Counted from the stretch's first letter, positions 32,502-45,839 are shown. The stretch: 64,000 nt of DNA from Ilyonectria destructans (GCA_020740775.1 JAHEWK010000006.1:2542001-2606000); one strand, 5' to 3'. Numbers and translations: made by a program. The notes: generated by a model not told the origin, from the sequence alone.

Positions 32502-35500
32502 GGAACCGGGCTAGGATGGTTTTAGGGAGGGGCGTATTGTCTCTTTGCCCCTGCCCAAGAAAGGTATTATAAGGGTCTGGCAGGACTGGATAACTGGCAC
32601 ATACATGGTCAGCGCGTGCTGTCAAGGCTACCTCGATCGATCGAGGCACTCGACTTAGATAAAAGGGTACTTGTTAGAGTTAATCCCTCATCGCCATGTA
32701 CTGATGGGGGATATGGAATCATGAATGTTTATGCTCCCTGGATAGGGGAAACGACCTACCTAAAGAAGGTATCATTTTTTTTTGCCAAGGCGATCTTGAA
32801 GAATGAGTATGACTCCCATTTGCAAATCGGATTAGGCAGGTCGGTTTAGCAACGTAAAGATAAGCTTGGGCTAGAAAGATCAACGAGAGACAGTTGGAAG
32901 CCACAGCTTCCAGTAACGTCTTGGCTTGGGCCGTGTGATTTCTCTCTTACAGAGGGTCGATGCTTAGGTATGTTTACGTGAGCTGCAATTGGGCCCGTCA
33001 TGTCTTTCATAATATTCGCAGCCTCTGGATTGAGGCCTGACTCGCGCGGCCGCAGGAGATCCGTGACGTGCGCACCGAAGCAGGGGAAACTTTTCCTGAG
33101 CGAGAGCCCCCGTCTTGACCCATCTTAGGCCTGGTCAAGTTTAGATATGCTTGTGCCTGGTGGATGAACTTCTGCACAAGACTGCTTTAGGGAACGAAGA
33201 AATTTTGAGCCTCGACCAGGGATAGATTCGCGTGGAGGCCATCTTCACTGGTTGGTCACGCGAGCAACCAATATGACCGACTCAGACCGAGGTCTCAACG
33301 CCGCAGGTGACAGGGGGGCTTGTCCATTGGGCTGTGGTGGCGCCTCTGGGGTTCGCGAGCGATCAGGTCTCACAAATGTGCAAGGCTTGTGCGTTTCATC
33401 GCCGAGGTTTTGCGCGGCAGTGTGAGTGTGCTCGGCGCAATCAACTTGCATGGTTAAAACTATCGACTTGATCGATTGCTTTGCCGAGGTAGTCGACATG
33501 CCTATTAGAGCATCCCGCCGAGTCGTATCTTGACAGCTCAGATAACTCATGTACTTCCTAAAATGCGATGCTCGCGACGGGCGCCTGTGGCTGTTGTCAT
33601 TGATGATGCAGCAATTGAGTAAGGGTTACCGAGAAAAAAGTTCTCCGCAGCGACATAGGTACCCATGCAACCGGGTGATGGGCCCGGCCGCGCGACATGG
33701 TGGCGATGGGTCTCGGAATATTTGCGCTGGATTGGCTAGGTGTTAACAGAATGGATGGTGGCGATTATGTCCCGATGCACAGGTGGAGAGCACTCGGCGA
33801 CGGGCCGCAACCTATGGAGTTCATTTGTGGATCATACTCTTGTGACTCTTGCGCAGAGTTTTATTAGACTTGCACTTCTCCAGACCGAGAGACCGTTTTC
33901 AATCAAGAGGGGGCGATGGCCGTGACCAATTAGTTGGCTTGCTGTAAGAAAATTTGGTAAGAGAGGCAAATCGAGATGGTACATTCTGTGGGAGCACCGT
34001 TACCGTCCAGATTTTCGTATTCCACATTCCGCATCGGACCCCTCTGTTTCTAGTCACTGGCCTGCGATTGAAGGCTAATGACCCGGCTTGTTGCCGGCTT
34101 CGTACGTTCTCCTCTCAGTGGATATGTTTATTTGGTAGAGTGTAGACGCGTGTTGTCGTCCACGATGGTGGAGATGTTGATGTGGATTTGGGTAAGGAAG
34201 CGAGGCTGCGCGGAGAACTCCATTCAATAGTTCGGCGGGTTGAAGGCATTTCGTATTGTCTTTACCACTGTAGATTCGTAATAGCATCAAAAGTCGTTGG
34301 TCGTTTAGCTACGAACTAGTGACCCGGTGGAGCATGGCTTGGGATGAGTTGGAATAACGCCGGACAAATCGACTCTTGGCTCTTTGGGGTTGCCCGTGCT
34401 TTGAGATGACTCCGCTGGGGTCCGCTTGGGGCTCAGGACTCGGCTGCGGAGGGAACCAATTGAGGCATCGTGAGTGGCCCATGTTCGTACTGTTCCTGGA
34501 AAAAGACGTGAGTGGTTGTTGGACCTGGGTGCCTGTCGCCCCAGGATCCGGATGGGCTGCAGAAGAGCGGGACGATGCCAAGTCCTTGTTCGACGTCGAC
34601 GGCGCTGAGCCAGTCGATCGAGCATGTGCTCGTGGCTGGCATGGAAGATACGACGTTGGAATTCTATCGTCATAAGATGAGCAGCGGCGCAATCCCGTAC
34701 TACACTGCACCGGTCAATATAGCAGGATGCGGGCACAAATGCGATGCACACAGGGACAAGGTATTAGAAGCGCAGGAATGACCGTGGACGGTCGCTGGGT
34801 GATAATCAAGCCAGCATGCCCGGCCTGCCGACAACGGCTTGCCAACCAGGAACGGAGGATTTGAGACAGGGTATGTGCGGGTGTCCACCGCTCGGTCAGC
34901 GTTCGCGGTAGGTACTCGCGTGCTCTCGTCTGTCTTGTGTCCGTCTTGCGTCCGTCCTTGCCGTTGATCGGTACGAGCCTCGACGCCTCTGTGGCTCAGG
35001 GCTTGTACAGGTAGGTTGTAACAGGGATAAACAACGGGGACACGTGCTGAAGACCCGGATGTTGGGAATATGGACGACGCTACGGCAATTCGGGGCTCAT
35101 TCGGGGCAAGGCCCCTCTTGAAGGGCAGTTGGCATCCTTCTGGGATCCTCTGAATGGTTCCTGGTGCACTTCATAACGTAAGACGGCGCCTGTTCCACCT
35201 GTTTGACTGCGACACCAATGCGCCGAAGACGGGAGCAGTCGAGGGTCATGTCAAAAGAAGCGGCTTCAGACCCAGTTATCACCACTTGAAGTCAGTCCGC
35301 AACGGAGCCCGACGGATGGATATTGCCGGACCTGCTGGGGCCGTCCTGGATTGCTTCTGAAAGCTGCTGGACTTCATGCTAGCTTCGTCGTGTTTTCTGC
35401 TCCGCTTGGTTGCTTGCGTTCGAACTTGCATGCATTGGTGTCGTTGGATTGTGGTCAAACTCTTGTTGGTATCGCCCTAGCGTCACCTTGGTGTGTCGTC

Positions 35501-36327
35501 CGCGGTATCGTTGTCCATGGTATCGCCATGGGCGTGTCACGGACGCAACGGGGTATTGACCGCTAACCGGCCGGTGCTCGGTCGTCCGCGGGGTTGTCCA
35601 GCACCAGCCACAGCGTTGCAAGACAGGGTAGTCGGCAGATAAGAGCTGACGTTGTCAGTGATGGCGACATTGCGTATGTATGTACATAGCATCATGCATG
35701 ATGCGGTCGTTGATGGGCACACCCGATACAGTACTGTGTTAATCTCTCTGGACCAGCGCCGAGGCCAGAGTCGAGATAACAGACCACACACACACATGCC
35801 GGGCTTCGTATCATGGAGGCTATCCGTACACATGCACACGCACAAATCAACCATCGGCACATCCCACACCGTCTAGTTCCGCCGACGCCGCCGGTTTCGA
35901 GACGCTTCTTTCTGCCCGCCACCGCGTGCCCTCCCCTGCTGGCTGGCCAAGTGTGAGGTGCATTGCCTGTTTGGGGTTGGGATCGAAGCCTCAACATTGG
36001 TCCAAAAAGCTTAACTGAGAGCTTGGACGAAGGGCGAGCTGGAAAGCTTCGGCTAGCGCTGGACCGGCGACTTGGACTGGGGGGCTCTGGGCTGGCAGTT
36101 AGACGGACTCAAGTTCCGGCGTTCCAAGTGCGGAACAGCGAGCAGCGGCAAGGGCAAAAGCTGCAAGGGCCTGCATGGTCTCCAGCGCGTCCAGGGTGTC
36201 CCAGCGGTTCTGGTCCGGCCCCCGGAGGGTTCCTTAGTGATGAGCTGCGCAGGGTCCCATCCAAGGGCTCCAGAGCGGCATGCAAGGACGAGGGATTGGC
36301 GATTGCCAATGGGGCTTGGGGGTGAGG

Positions 36328-36346
36328 GGCGGCGGCGGCGGCGGCG
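36328..36346. repeat. (GCG)n microsatellite
   Basis: Six uninterrupted GCG triplets lie in noncoding sequence upstream of the SPX gene. Confidence 0.85.
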
Positions 36347-36682
36347 ATACGGCGAGTTCTTGGATGCATTTTATGGGTGCATTTCTTGGGTGCACCCCGG
36401 GCCCACGATTAGTTGGCCGAGTTTAGAGACTCGAGCTGCTGAAAATATGCACGACCCGAGATGTGTGGTGCAAGGATCCCCCCCCCAAAACGCATCTGGC
36501 GGGGCACCCTTCCCTCGGCCTCCACAGCCACTAGCCCATCCATCGGCCAACCAAATGCCCCTGTGGAGGGCGAGCTTAATTGGTTCAATTGGGTCGAGAT
36601 AGTGAAAATGAGTGGATGTTGGGTGCTGAGGTGCGTGCGTGCTAGGTGCGTGTTGGGTGCGTGCTTGGGTACCTGGAGATGA

Positions 36683-36706
36683 GTGGATGGATGGATGGAT
36701 GATGAT
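36683..36706. repeat. (ATGG)n microsatellite
   Basis: About four uninterrupted ATGG tetramers end in gatgatg; noncoding. Confidence 0.85.
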
Positions 36707-37576
36707 ACATAGTATAATAATACTTAGACTGCCCTGTTTCGCTTCTCCCACATGTCCGCCCCCGATCTGCAAACCTCAATCTAGACCTCACTGCTTGGGA
36801 TCCCGTGGATTCACTGTCCGTACCCGTGTGCGATCTGATAATCTCGACGATAATTCTCCCGAGACAGCTTCAATTCTCGACTCTTGGTGATCTATCTGGC
36901 TGCCGCCACCGCCGCCGCCCGTCGTTTCCTCCTGTTCGCGTCTGTCCCCGTCTCCGTCCTCAATCCCAATCTCAATCCCCACACTGCACACTGCGACACT
37001 ACGTCAATACCGCAGCTGTGCTACCACTGCCGCCGCTTGCATCGCGCGCCTCCAGTCGCTCCGAGTGACGCGTGATTGATTTCTGATTCTGGGCCTCCCG
37101 GACTGCTGTCACTGGCTGCCATCTGCCGCCTGCCGTCTGCCGTGCTGCCATCTGCGTGTTGCCGTCTGCGTGCTCCCGTCGCTCGTTGCTGCGCCTTGGT
37201 GTCTTAGTACGTCATCCCACCCCCCTGGCAACTCGCCGCACCGCTATCGCACTGCTCCGTGCTTCTTCGCCGTGGCTGCCTCTTGCTCCGATTGTCTCAA
37301 GCTCACACCCTTATTACCCAGCTGGTCCCTTACCTCTCAGACTGGATCTGCAGACCTCCTGTTTCCTCGGCAGCGTCTCGTCGCCCGCTCGTGCCGCCGC
37401 AAGCTCTCCCTCAACCCTCAACCCGCCTCCCCGTCCTTCCCGTTTGTCCTCCGCCCGACCGGAGGATTGCGAGGAGCTCGAGGGAGATTTTAGGAGCTGA
37501 AAACTTGCTCCTTTGGCCAGAAACCACGCATTCTTTGGCAATTGGCCCTTGCCAGTCGCCATATTAATCCCCCACC

Positions 37577-39188
37577 ATGAAATTCGGCGAGCAACTCGAG
37601 CGAGAGTCCGTCCCGGAATGGAGTCTCCGTACGTCACCATTCCCAATTGCCCCAACCACCCATTTGCCTTTACTGATATTTCAATTCTGCAGATAACCTC
37701 GACTACAACTCTCTCAAACATGAAATCAAGGTCCACACCACTCGCGACCAGGCGGCTGCTATGGCCATTCCCGGCCACCGCGACGAGGCCTTGACCAGGT
37801 TTGAGGACGGACTATATATGGAGCTCGTCCACCAGCACGAGCGCCTTCATCTTTTCGTCTCCAGCAAAGCCGACGAAATCTCGCGGCGATTAGGTACGTC
37901 CTTTCCCGATCCCGGGTGCCCGACGCCATGTCTCACACGCACCCGATCACCCAAACTTGGTACTGATAAGCCGCCCTAGAACACCTCGCCAAGAGCGTTT
38001 ACCGATGGATTCGCAAGCCACTGGAAGAGATGACGACGGATGATGCCATCAAGTATCAGAGAAGGTTCGCCAAGTATGAGCGGGAGTTGGTCCGATGTGG
38101 TGGCGATATCCAGGCTCTCTCACGTTTCACCAACGCCCAAGTTGTCGCCTTCCGCAAGATTCTCAAGAAATACAAGGTACGTGTCTCCTACACCAATCGA
38201 TTTTGTACTCGAGTCTTGTAGCTGGTTCTAACCCCAATCGCAGAAATGGACTGGCTCGACATCCTTGACGGCCCGCTTCAATGACAACGTCCTCTCAGAT
38301 CCTAAGAGTTTTACCCGACGCGACTTCTCACCTCTCCAGGACCGCTACGACGAGATTACTTGCACGCTTCGCGCTTCCGCCCCAGTCTTGAGTGAACCCA
38401 GCTCCCCGGAATCAGTACCGCAGTCTTTACCCGAACGGGTCTTATCGCAGTCTTGCAACTTCTCGACGATTCCTGGCCACGGCTCATCATGTCGACCCCA
38501 ACCCCAATTCGAAGCCCTGCCACCTCCGCAAATACCCTCTCAAATCAAGTATTGGAACGAGTACGACAACGGGAGCGAATGTGGTACGGATGAAGGATAT
38601 GCTATTTATATTAACCCGGAAGAAAGCATGAACTTCCCAGGGTTCGACTATTTACAGGGTATCTTAAAGGTTCCCATCGAAAAAGCAAGGGGTTGGCTCA
38701 AACTCGATCGCTCTGCTGAAGAGCAGCCCCTTCTAACCGCCAATCACTTGCCTCGCGGGTACTCCGCCGCCACCTTCAACAGCGAATCTGACGAAGAGGG
38801 AGGCTACGCCAGCTCGGACGGGTTCCCTGCAGCTGGTTATGCCACTCACTATGCCCTCCCTAGCCTCAGCCAACAGGCTACTATCCGTTATCGGGAAGAT
38901 GTATTTTTCTGGGGCACAATTGGCTGTTTCATGGCATCCTTTATTCTCCTTGGCGTTGCTGGCATCCTAATCTTCACCGGAAAACACAAGCTGCGAGCCG
39001 AGGTGGACGCGGGCGTCACGGTCGGCGTCGTCGCCAGCTTATTTTCCGCGTGTAGTGCGCTGGGCATGACTATGTACCGGCGAGATCCGCTCCCGCTCAC
39101 CTATAAGCTAATGGTCTGGGGCTCCTTTACCGCAACGTGTCTTCTCAACGGCATGTTGTTGATCCTTGTTGTGGGGAACGCCCCGTGA
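37577..39188 (+). CDS. SPX-domain protein with three C-terminal membrane helices (Vtc5-like)
   Basis: Four exons, 37577-37628, 37693-37893, 37980-38176 and 38244-39188, encode 464 residues. The N-terminus MKFGEQLERESVPEW and YNSLKHEIK (Tyr22, Lys26, Lys30) form the first SPX helices; a basic helix FRKILKKYKKW follows at about residue 145. SPX domains sense inositol pyrophosphates and so cellular phosphate. The middle is Ser/Pro-rich and polar. Three membrane segments end the protein at about 370-395, 403-428 and 437-460 (FFWGTIGCFMASFILLGVAG; TVGVVASLFSACSALGM; LMVWGSFTATCLLNGMLLIL). There is no VTC polymerase core between them. The layout resembles the accessory subunit Vtc5 in outline but is much shorter. 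All three introns are short with GTACGT donors. A function in polyphosphate or phosphate homeostasis is inference. Confidence 0.8.
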
Positions 39189-39633
39189 TGGACCGGCCCA
39201 TACTAGTTGAGGATTATCTGTTGTCTGGAGTTTGATCCCCCCAGGCCAAGAAACTGGCTTGATGATTTTCCGGTTGTTATATGGTTGACTTTGGGATTTG
39301 GCGTTGAGCGCATACCACGGGTCAAGGTTTTTATTTTATATTTTTTTGGAGGGTTCTGGTGCCGAGCGATATCCAGGCTTGTGTGTCCTATGGGCAGGAC
39401 CAAGGTTGGGGCGCTGCGCGCTTTCTTTTATAATACGAGGATGATGGTGACGTTTAGACGTGGGGTGGGACCTCGCTGTAGAAAGGTGCGGAGGATAGTC
39501 GAGCGATTTGGTCGTGTTGGAGACGTAGCTTTACCCATGCGGTACAATACCAGCGAGGTTTGCGTGCTCATATATCATGTCTCATGTCTTCGTATCTCGT
39601 ATCTGATGGCTCGTGCCTCGTGCTTCCATTTAC
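39189..39633. other. intergenic, between converging 3' ends
   Basis: This holds the 3' flanks of the SPX gene and the Zn2Cys6 gene. An AT-rich run (ttttattttatatttttttgg) near 39331 suits polyadenylation. I see no gene. Confidence 0.5.
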
Positions 39634-41511
39634 TCACTCTTTCATAAAACACCACTGGACGCTTTCGGGAGCTGCCAGGAAGGACTCGACCTTGAGAACC
39701 AGTTGTCCTATATGTACATGTTAGTTCAACCAATCTTGAAACTTGGAGGTAGTGTGTACTCACCAGCGACGTTCCAGCGCTTTGCAAAGAAGTGAAGGGA
39801 GCTGAAGATTGCGTGGAAGCGGGCATCGGCGTCGGGGATGACGTGCTCGAAGTTGCTGAGGACCATGAGGCAGTGGTAGGCGGAGTACGGGGTGAGCGGG
39901 GAGCAGGATGCGAGGAGGTGCGGGCGGCGGGCGAGCTGGTCGTTGAGGTCGGTGGTGGTGTCGGCGATGATGCGGATGGTGAAGTTGAGGCCGGCAATGG
40001 CCTTGAGGGCCGTCACGTCAGTGGTGGCGTGGTGGATGGTTGTGGAGTCGACGGTGCGGAGTTGGCGACAGTAAAGGAAGAGAAGGAGGCTGCAAACAAC
40101 GTGTTCAGTTAGAAGGTGTCCGAGTTTAAGAGTGGCTTGACAATTGCGTATGGCGGAGGTTGTCAAAGGGGAGAGGGGGGTAATCAACATACCAAGTACA
40201 AGTTGCAAAGCACTCGAAAAAGTCGCCCCAGCGGGAGGCTTGTAGAATCATGGCCTCGACCAAGGAACGGATAGCAATGTCGAGCTCGACAAAGTTGGTA
40301 ACCATGGCATCTGGAGAGCCAGGTTCCGGGCTCGGAGACAGGGCCTTGGTGTAAAGCATAGCACACTGGCAATTTCGCTGGAATGGCCCAACGGGCACCG
40401 AGGCCGCCACGCTCGCAGGATTTCGCTGGATCATCCGGTTTTGCAGATGGTTCGTCCAGCCGATGTTTGTTGTAGGGAGCAGGTCGTCGGCGGCCGGGGC
40501 GGGGACTTGCAGCGGCATGTGGATGAGGCTACAGTCGACGTGGACCAGGCGGTCGAGAACGAGCATGCTCCAGTAGACGCAGCGGCGCTCCTCGTCGTCG
40601 TAGGCCACGGGGGCGTCCTTCTCGGCGTCGACGTACTTGCCAGGGCGGATACCCATAGCGAGGGCCATGGTGTTGGCGTCACCGATGGTCACGTAGGCCC
40701 GCATGACGTCGCCGTGCCCAAACTCAAAGAGGCCGAGCAGGATGGTACACTGGACGAGCTCGATGCTCGGGGCAGACAGACCACGCAGGATACCGAGGAT
40801 GCGTTTGGCGGCCCGATAGGCGGGCAGATCGATCATGTCTCTGTCCTCGAAGATGCGAGGGTCCTCGGCGGCCACGGCCTCGTCGTCGTACTGGGTAGCG
40901 AGCTGCATGCAGACGACGAGGAGGGCCACAACGGGGTCGCGAGGCACGGACGACCCGGCTGCGGCGGAGCTGGGCCCGGAGTCCATGTTGTCGACACGGA
41001 GGGCGAAGAGCTCCGGGTGGACGATGGTGAGCCAGGGGTTCATGGTCTCGAAGTAGCGTTCGGCGGCCTCCCGCCAGTTGATGTTGCGGGACGAGAGCAG
41101 CGTCATGATGGTCTCGCTGGAGATGTCAAAGGCCGGGTCGAGGATGGTGCCCGCGCCGGCGAGGTGGTCCGCGGGCTTGGAGCCAAGCATGTAGCCCGGG
41201 TCCACGACGGCGGTGGCCGGAGCCGTGTAGATGAAGTCATAGCAGCAGGTGGTGGTGAGTCTAGGGGAGAGGGTAGGTCAGTACACGACACGGGGTATCT
41301 CGGGTTTCGTCGTTGGGGGCTGATTCCTCGCCCCCAACGACGTCGTGACATACCTGGTACAGCGTGAGCAGGCGGGGAGAGCCTTGTCGCACTTCTTCTT
41401 GGTGCGAGTGCACTTCTCGCATGCGCGGTGGGCGCGTTCTGTGTCCATGGGGGACTCGGAGCCCCGCGATGATGATACAGACCGAACCATGGCGTTCTTT
41501 CTTTTTTTCAT
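39634..41511 (-). CDS. Zn2Cys6 transcription factor
   Basis: Four exons, 41511-41354, 41260-40193, 40089-39764 and 39707-39634, encode 541 residues. The zinc cluster spans residues 31-58 (C31, C34, C41, C48, C51, C58; CEKCTRTKKKCDKALPACSRC), with the sixth Cys supplied by exon 2. The middle region belongs to the fungal-specific transcription factor domain: helical AERYFETMNPWLTIVHPELF, VALLVVCMQLATQY, SIELVQCTILLGLFEFGHGD, YVTIGDANTMALAMGI and DDEERRCVYWSMLVLDRLVH. Introns are 93, 103 and 56 nt with consensus donors. The start is the first ATG; a second lies at 41490. The linker after the cluster is short, with no clear coiled coil. Target genes are unknown; the long divergent gap to the GNAT gene contains its promoter. 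A 308-codon open frame on the opposite strand is a shadow. Confidence 0.9.
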
Positions 41512-42223
41512 ATGATCTTATTTTGAATTTGTTTTCTGGTTTAGGTGGGCCTGCCCTATCAGATGGCTCTCGATTCTCTCTTGTGCGGTTTGTCTCAGCC
41601 AGATGGATGAATGGCACCCTTTTGCAACAGAAAGCCACCAAAGGTTGAGGAGGATGACTAGAGCCGGGAGCTAGGCACGGGTAAATAACGGCGATGATAG
41701 GTAGAAGGTAAACAGTCGAATAGACACAGATGATGATTGATATCAGATCAGATGTCAGAGAGACGGAACCAGAGCAAGGCTGGGGCAGAGCCGGGGGTAT
41801 TTGGGGGCGGACCGAAGACGTCGAGACGAAGTCCATCTGCTCTGGTGCTGGAGGTTTGGTGATGCCCAGACGTCCAGAGATGCGCGTCTAAGCTGTTAGT
41901 AAGCTGCTGACGGCCAGGGAGATAGAGATGCTGTTAAGCATTACGAGAGCGGAGGGCGAATTTGGAATGGCAGAGACAGGGAAGGACGGGGAAGGATTGG
42001 CAGCGACAGGGAGAGAAGGGTCACGGCCATAGTACAGTACGAGGTACGGAGTCCGGAGTGCGGTCAGAGGCAGAATTGCGGGAGGGGGAAGGGGGAAAAA
42101 AGGAAACAAGGCGATGACGAGGCATCGTCGCCAATGCGAGGCCCAGGCCGGCCCCAGGACAGGAAATGTACCCTAGACGAAGGTTGCGTGCGCCTTGTCT
42201 GATGATGCATGGATCCCCGTATT

Positions 42224-42307
42224 ATTTGGAACCATCCATGGGTATTTGGGACCATCTTTTGGGGCCATCATTTTGGGGCCATCATTTTGGGGCCATATTT
42301 GGGACCA
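42224..42307. repeat. 14-bp tandem repeat with flanking degenerate copies
   Basis: Three copies of ttttggggccatca lie at 42257-42296 (the third ends in ta). Degenerate copies (atttggaaccatcc, atttgggaccatc, atttgggacca) lie on each side. A related ttttggcaccattgggg stretch appears at about 43670-43700. Confidence 0.85.
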
Positions 42308-43507
42308 GCCAGGGGGGAGGGGCAAAGGGACCCGCGCTGGAGCTGGGGTGGGATGGCGCACTCACTCACTGGGCTGGCGCTGGGCTGGCGCTGACAGCTT
42401 TTTGGCTTCCAACCCCATCTCGACGCTCTTTTGACAGAGGGCTGGCTGCTAGCGGACCCGTCGTGAGACATGTCTAGGAGGTATTTGGACGTGCTGCTGC
42501 TGAATGTGGCTATTTTTATAGGGCGCCATAGGCGAATTGATATGCCGAAGGTTTCCCCGGGGCGCGTTTCTGCATGCAGCTGCGGTGAACATTGGATGGC
42601 ATCATGGCATCTCGAGTTTCCAACCGGGCACCGATTCGCACGATTCGCACGGCCATCAACACCGTCACCCGCTGGCACAATTGGATACCGCCGGCACGAG
42701 ACGAGGGCCGGGCTTGCGGTCCTTGGGACGAGGCAAGAAACGCCGCCGTGATGCCCGAATAAGGTTGGCTCCATCCAGGGCCGTTGAGACTTGCTTTAGC
42801 CTCAGCCTGGCGCCCTGATCGCCCCTTGTCGACGCTGGTCGTCCTGGCCTTGCCCTCCTTGGTGCAGTCCCTCGTCCTTGTTGCGCGTTTGCCCCTTGTT
42901 CCCCTCGTGCCGGGTGTTGCTCTCCACCGATCAGAAAAGTGCCGCTCCTCTTGCAGCCAAGTGCGGCCAAGTGGCCCGCCCCTCCCTCCCCCCAGCCCAG
43001 TGAGGCGCCGGAGGGCTTGCGGGCGAACATCTGTGGGTGTGGGACATGGGTTGAGTGGTGATGGGACATGGCGCTAGATCTGCACATGGAAGAGGTCTGA
43101 CGGAAGATGCCGCGTATCTTTTTTCCCTGCTGGACGAGGGGGGCCGGGCGCTTTGTTGGGGGGGCTTGTTTCCGGAGTTAGACAGGCCGAAGGAGGCTGG
43201 GAAACAGCACCGAGTAGACAGAGCGTGTGTGTCAGTCTGCGTCTGTTAGTCTGTGTCGTTGTGTGCCAGTGTGAGCCAGTCCGAGTTGCCAGTGTGAGTG
43301 GGTGGGTAATCGAGATTCGGAGATGCCGGTGGGACGGGGGTTGATGATGGATGATTCCTAAGCGTCCACGGGACGCCTTTTGGTGGTGAGACACCAAACT
43401 GACTTACACTAGGCTGACGAGAGCCTTACAATCAAAGGAAGGATTCAGTGGCATTGTTTCGATGTGCTTCACATTAATTCTCCCTCTCGCCTGTTTCTTC
43501 CCAAGCA

Positions 43508-43553
43508 CCATCCACAAGCCCATCCACAAAGCCCATCCACAACCTCATCCACA
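43508..43553. repeat. four degenerate CATCCACAA-type repeats
   Basis: Four 11-13 bp units of the form catccacaagcc follow one another; noncoding. Confidence 0.8.
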
Positions 43554-45839
43554 GTCCGTTCTAGACCATGTCAGAACCTTTAATCATCGTCGACAAATCC
43601 ATCCCGGACGGGTGGATAGGGCATGCATGCGTGCGTGCCGGGGTTACATGGCCTCCAGCACCGGCCATTTTTGGCACCATTGGGGCATTTTTTTGGCACA
43701 ATTGGGGGCCACCCAGAGAGGCACCTTCAGCGCACCCACAGCACGCCTACAGCACGCCTACATACATAGTGCATACCTCTGCAGCACAGCACGCTAATAA
43801 TTGCAGTACCACTCCCAACCCATGCCGCATCTCCAACATCCATGCCACACACACACAAGCACACCACCAAAACGCCTTGATCCCAACCACAACCGGCCCA
43901 GCGCTGCACTTTAGCCTCGCTCTTCCCGAGCTGACGTTGGCCACTGCACTGGTTCCCGGCACTCCGGCCGACGGGACCTGCGACTCTGCCACGCTGACAC
44001 GGCAGAAACAGCCGTTTGAGATGAGATGAGATGGGATGGGATGGGATGGAATGGAAACTCCTTACGTACATAGTACTCCGGACCACGGCTTCTCTATCGG
44101 CGCGGCAGACGGCTTTCCACCCCCGTCTCTCGGTCTCGCGCTGGCATCACGGTCCAATGAGACCCTCATCCACCACCACTCATACCTACGACTACTACGT
44201 ACAAAGTTCCAGGGGTTTGCAACCTGCAGCCTGCAGCCTGCAGCAGTCGACCGTTACCGTACATAAACACATCCATACATCATCGTACCTAGCCATCCCC
44301 AAAGATATAAATAACCCGCGCAACTCAAAAGTCAACCCACGCCCGTCTCCCAATCCGGTGCCAGTCCGATGCGTTTCCGGATTCACTGTCCGCGGATCTA
44401 GGCCCGTCTCCCCCTGGCACCCCCGCAGCGTCGCTATCTAGGGCCGCGGTTTTACATACGGGAGGTTCGCTATGCCGATACGATACGGTGCATCGAAAAC
44501 CGCTTCGGCCGGACCGTTGGGCAGCTTCGGAGCCGAGGACCACCCCTGGCCATGACGACACGGTATCCAGGAGAGTTTGTCATCTCCGACTAATACATGG
44601 GCATGGTAAATTGCCATGCGTTCGCTATGGGGAAATCGGGCCTAGAACCCAGCTGGAGCGACCTCGACTCGCCTCATGGGCAGATTACACATGATGCCAT
44701 GACCCATTACGCAGCAGGTAGCAACCACGCCCGCAGCACAATCAAATCAAGTAATTAGGGCACCAAGCGGGAAATGTCTCTGGCCATGCGCATCAAGGCG
44801 CCAAGGGTTTCCAACCTGGGCAGACAGTGCGCGACTGGTACCGCTAAACTGAGTAGGCCCAGCCTGACTCGACGGAGTCTGGACTAATTAGCCAGCATGA
44901 AGCGCCAAACCACCCGGTTGCGGCCAAGGATCAGCGTCCCTGGCGACTATCTCCCCGTACGTCCCGATCACTTGATGCAGCGCAGGTCCATGCCATTGAC
45001 ATGTCCGAGACATCCATACGAGTCTTGCAGAGCAGCACGGCAAACTCACCGACTTGGCACTCATCTATGGAGTAGATGGAGTAAATGGAGTAGACCCAAG
45101 GAAACTGGGAAACAGGGAAAGGACGGACTCCGCACCGTCCAAGCACCAATTTGCCGGAGAATGCCGCCAACTTGCGGAGAAATGCCGGCGATAGACTTGC
45201 TCCGTAAAAGATATCCCTCCAAGATGTGAGTGACTCTTTACATATGCTGTATGCCTCTTAAATGTGCAGCTCATTAATGTCGACGATATCTTTGCCATTG
45301 ATAGTCTCCCGACTCTCTGGTCACGAACTTAAAGCGTCCCGGAACCTAAAAATGTCCCCGGGTAAAGAAAGGCCCGCCCCCGCAATACTATCGCTATCGA
45401 GTCGGGAGCTTGAGTCACCCGGCGTGCGTCTTTCCCTGTTCGGGCAGGTCGTCATCACACAGCAATGAGCAATGACTCTAAATTCTTCAATTGACTTTTG
45501 TAATTCATAAACTTTGTATTTCGCGGTTGCTATGACTTCTCCATTGTGAAGAAAGTAATCCAGAGAGACCTTTGGACGTTGATTCGAAACGAGGGGAACC
45601 AGTCAAGACTTACCCCTCAGAACGGCCTTGTCCGGAATATCTCCGACGGAGAGACCTTCGGGTTTTAAAGAAACTTGGTAAAACCCAACAGCCTCACTAT
45701 TCTCTCTACTCTGGCATTGCAACACATCGCCGAAGCCTAGGCATATTGAATAGAGAGAACCCCAATTCAGCCGCCGAAAAAGGATTTTTTTTAAAAATCT
45801 CAGCCATCCGCCATAGCAGCAACGCCAACGTCCACTATC

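Larger units (their letters stand above)
32502..37576. other. 5.1 kb intergenic region upstream of the SPX gene
   Basis: No gene is supportable; open frames near 34305-34781 and 35963-36602 exist on several frames at once and lack motifs. It contains a CACGTG box at 35041-35046, a GCG-type run, an ATGG run and a C8 run at about 36480-36487. From about 36890 to 37570 the plus strand is pyrimidine-rich with repeated ctgccatctgc/ctgccgtctgc units (37115-37175), likely the SPX-gene promoter and leader. Confidence 0.5.
41512..45839. other. 4.3 kb divergent intergenic region, Zn2Cys6 / GNAT genes
   Basis: No gene is supportable. It contains a 14-bp tandem repeat at 42257, CATCCACAA-type repeats at 43508, an ATGGG run at 44027-44051, and a ctgcagc triplet repeat at 44225-44244. 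Long open frames near 42268-42774, 42665-43087 and 43568-44086 overlap each other on both strands and are compositional. Confidence 0.5.

Noticed and set aside
36072..36602. 176-codon plus-strand frame upstream of the SPX gene
   Set aside because: GC-rich sequence open in several frames; runs through a GCG microsatellite and a C-run.
40441..41367. 308-codon open frame on the plus strand opposite the Zn2Cys6 gene
   Set aside because: It mirrors the coding bias of the real gene, has no domain and its sequence is rich in Gly, Val, Asp and His as expected for an antisense frame.
36807..44392. A 14-mer (ggattcactgtccg) present at 36807 and 44379
   Set aside because: Several shared 14-mers are expected by chance in 64 kb, and the flanks do not match.
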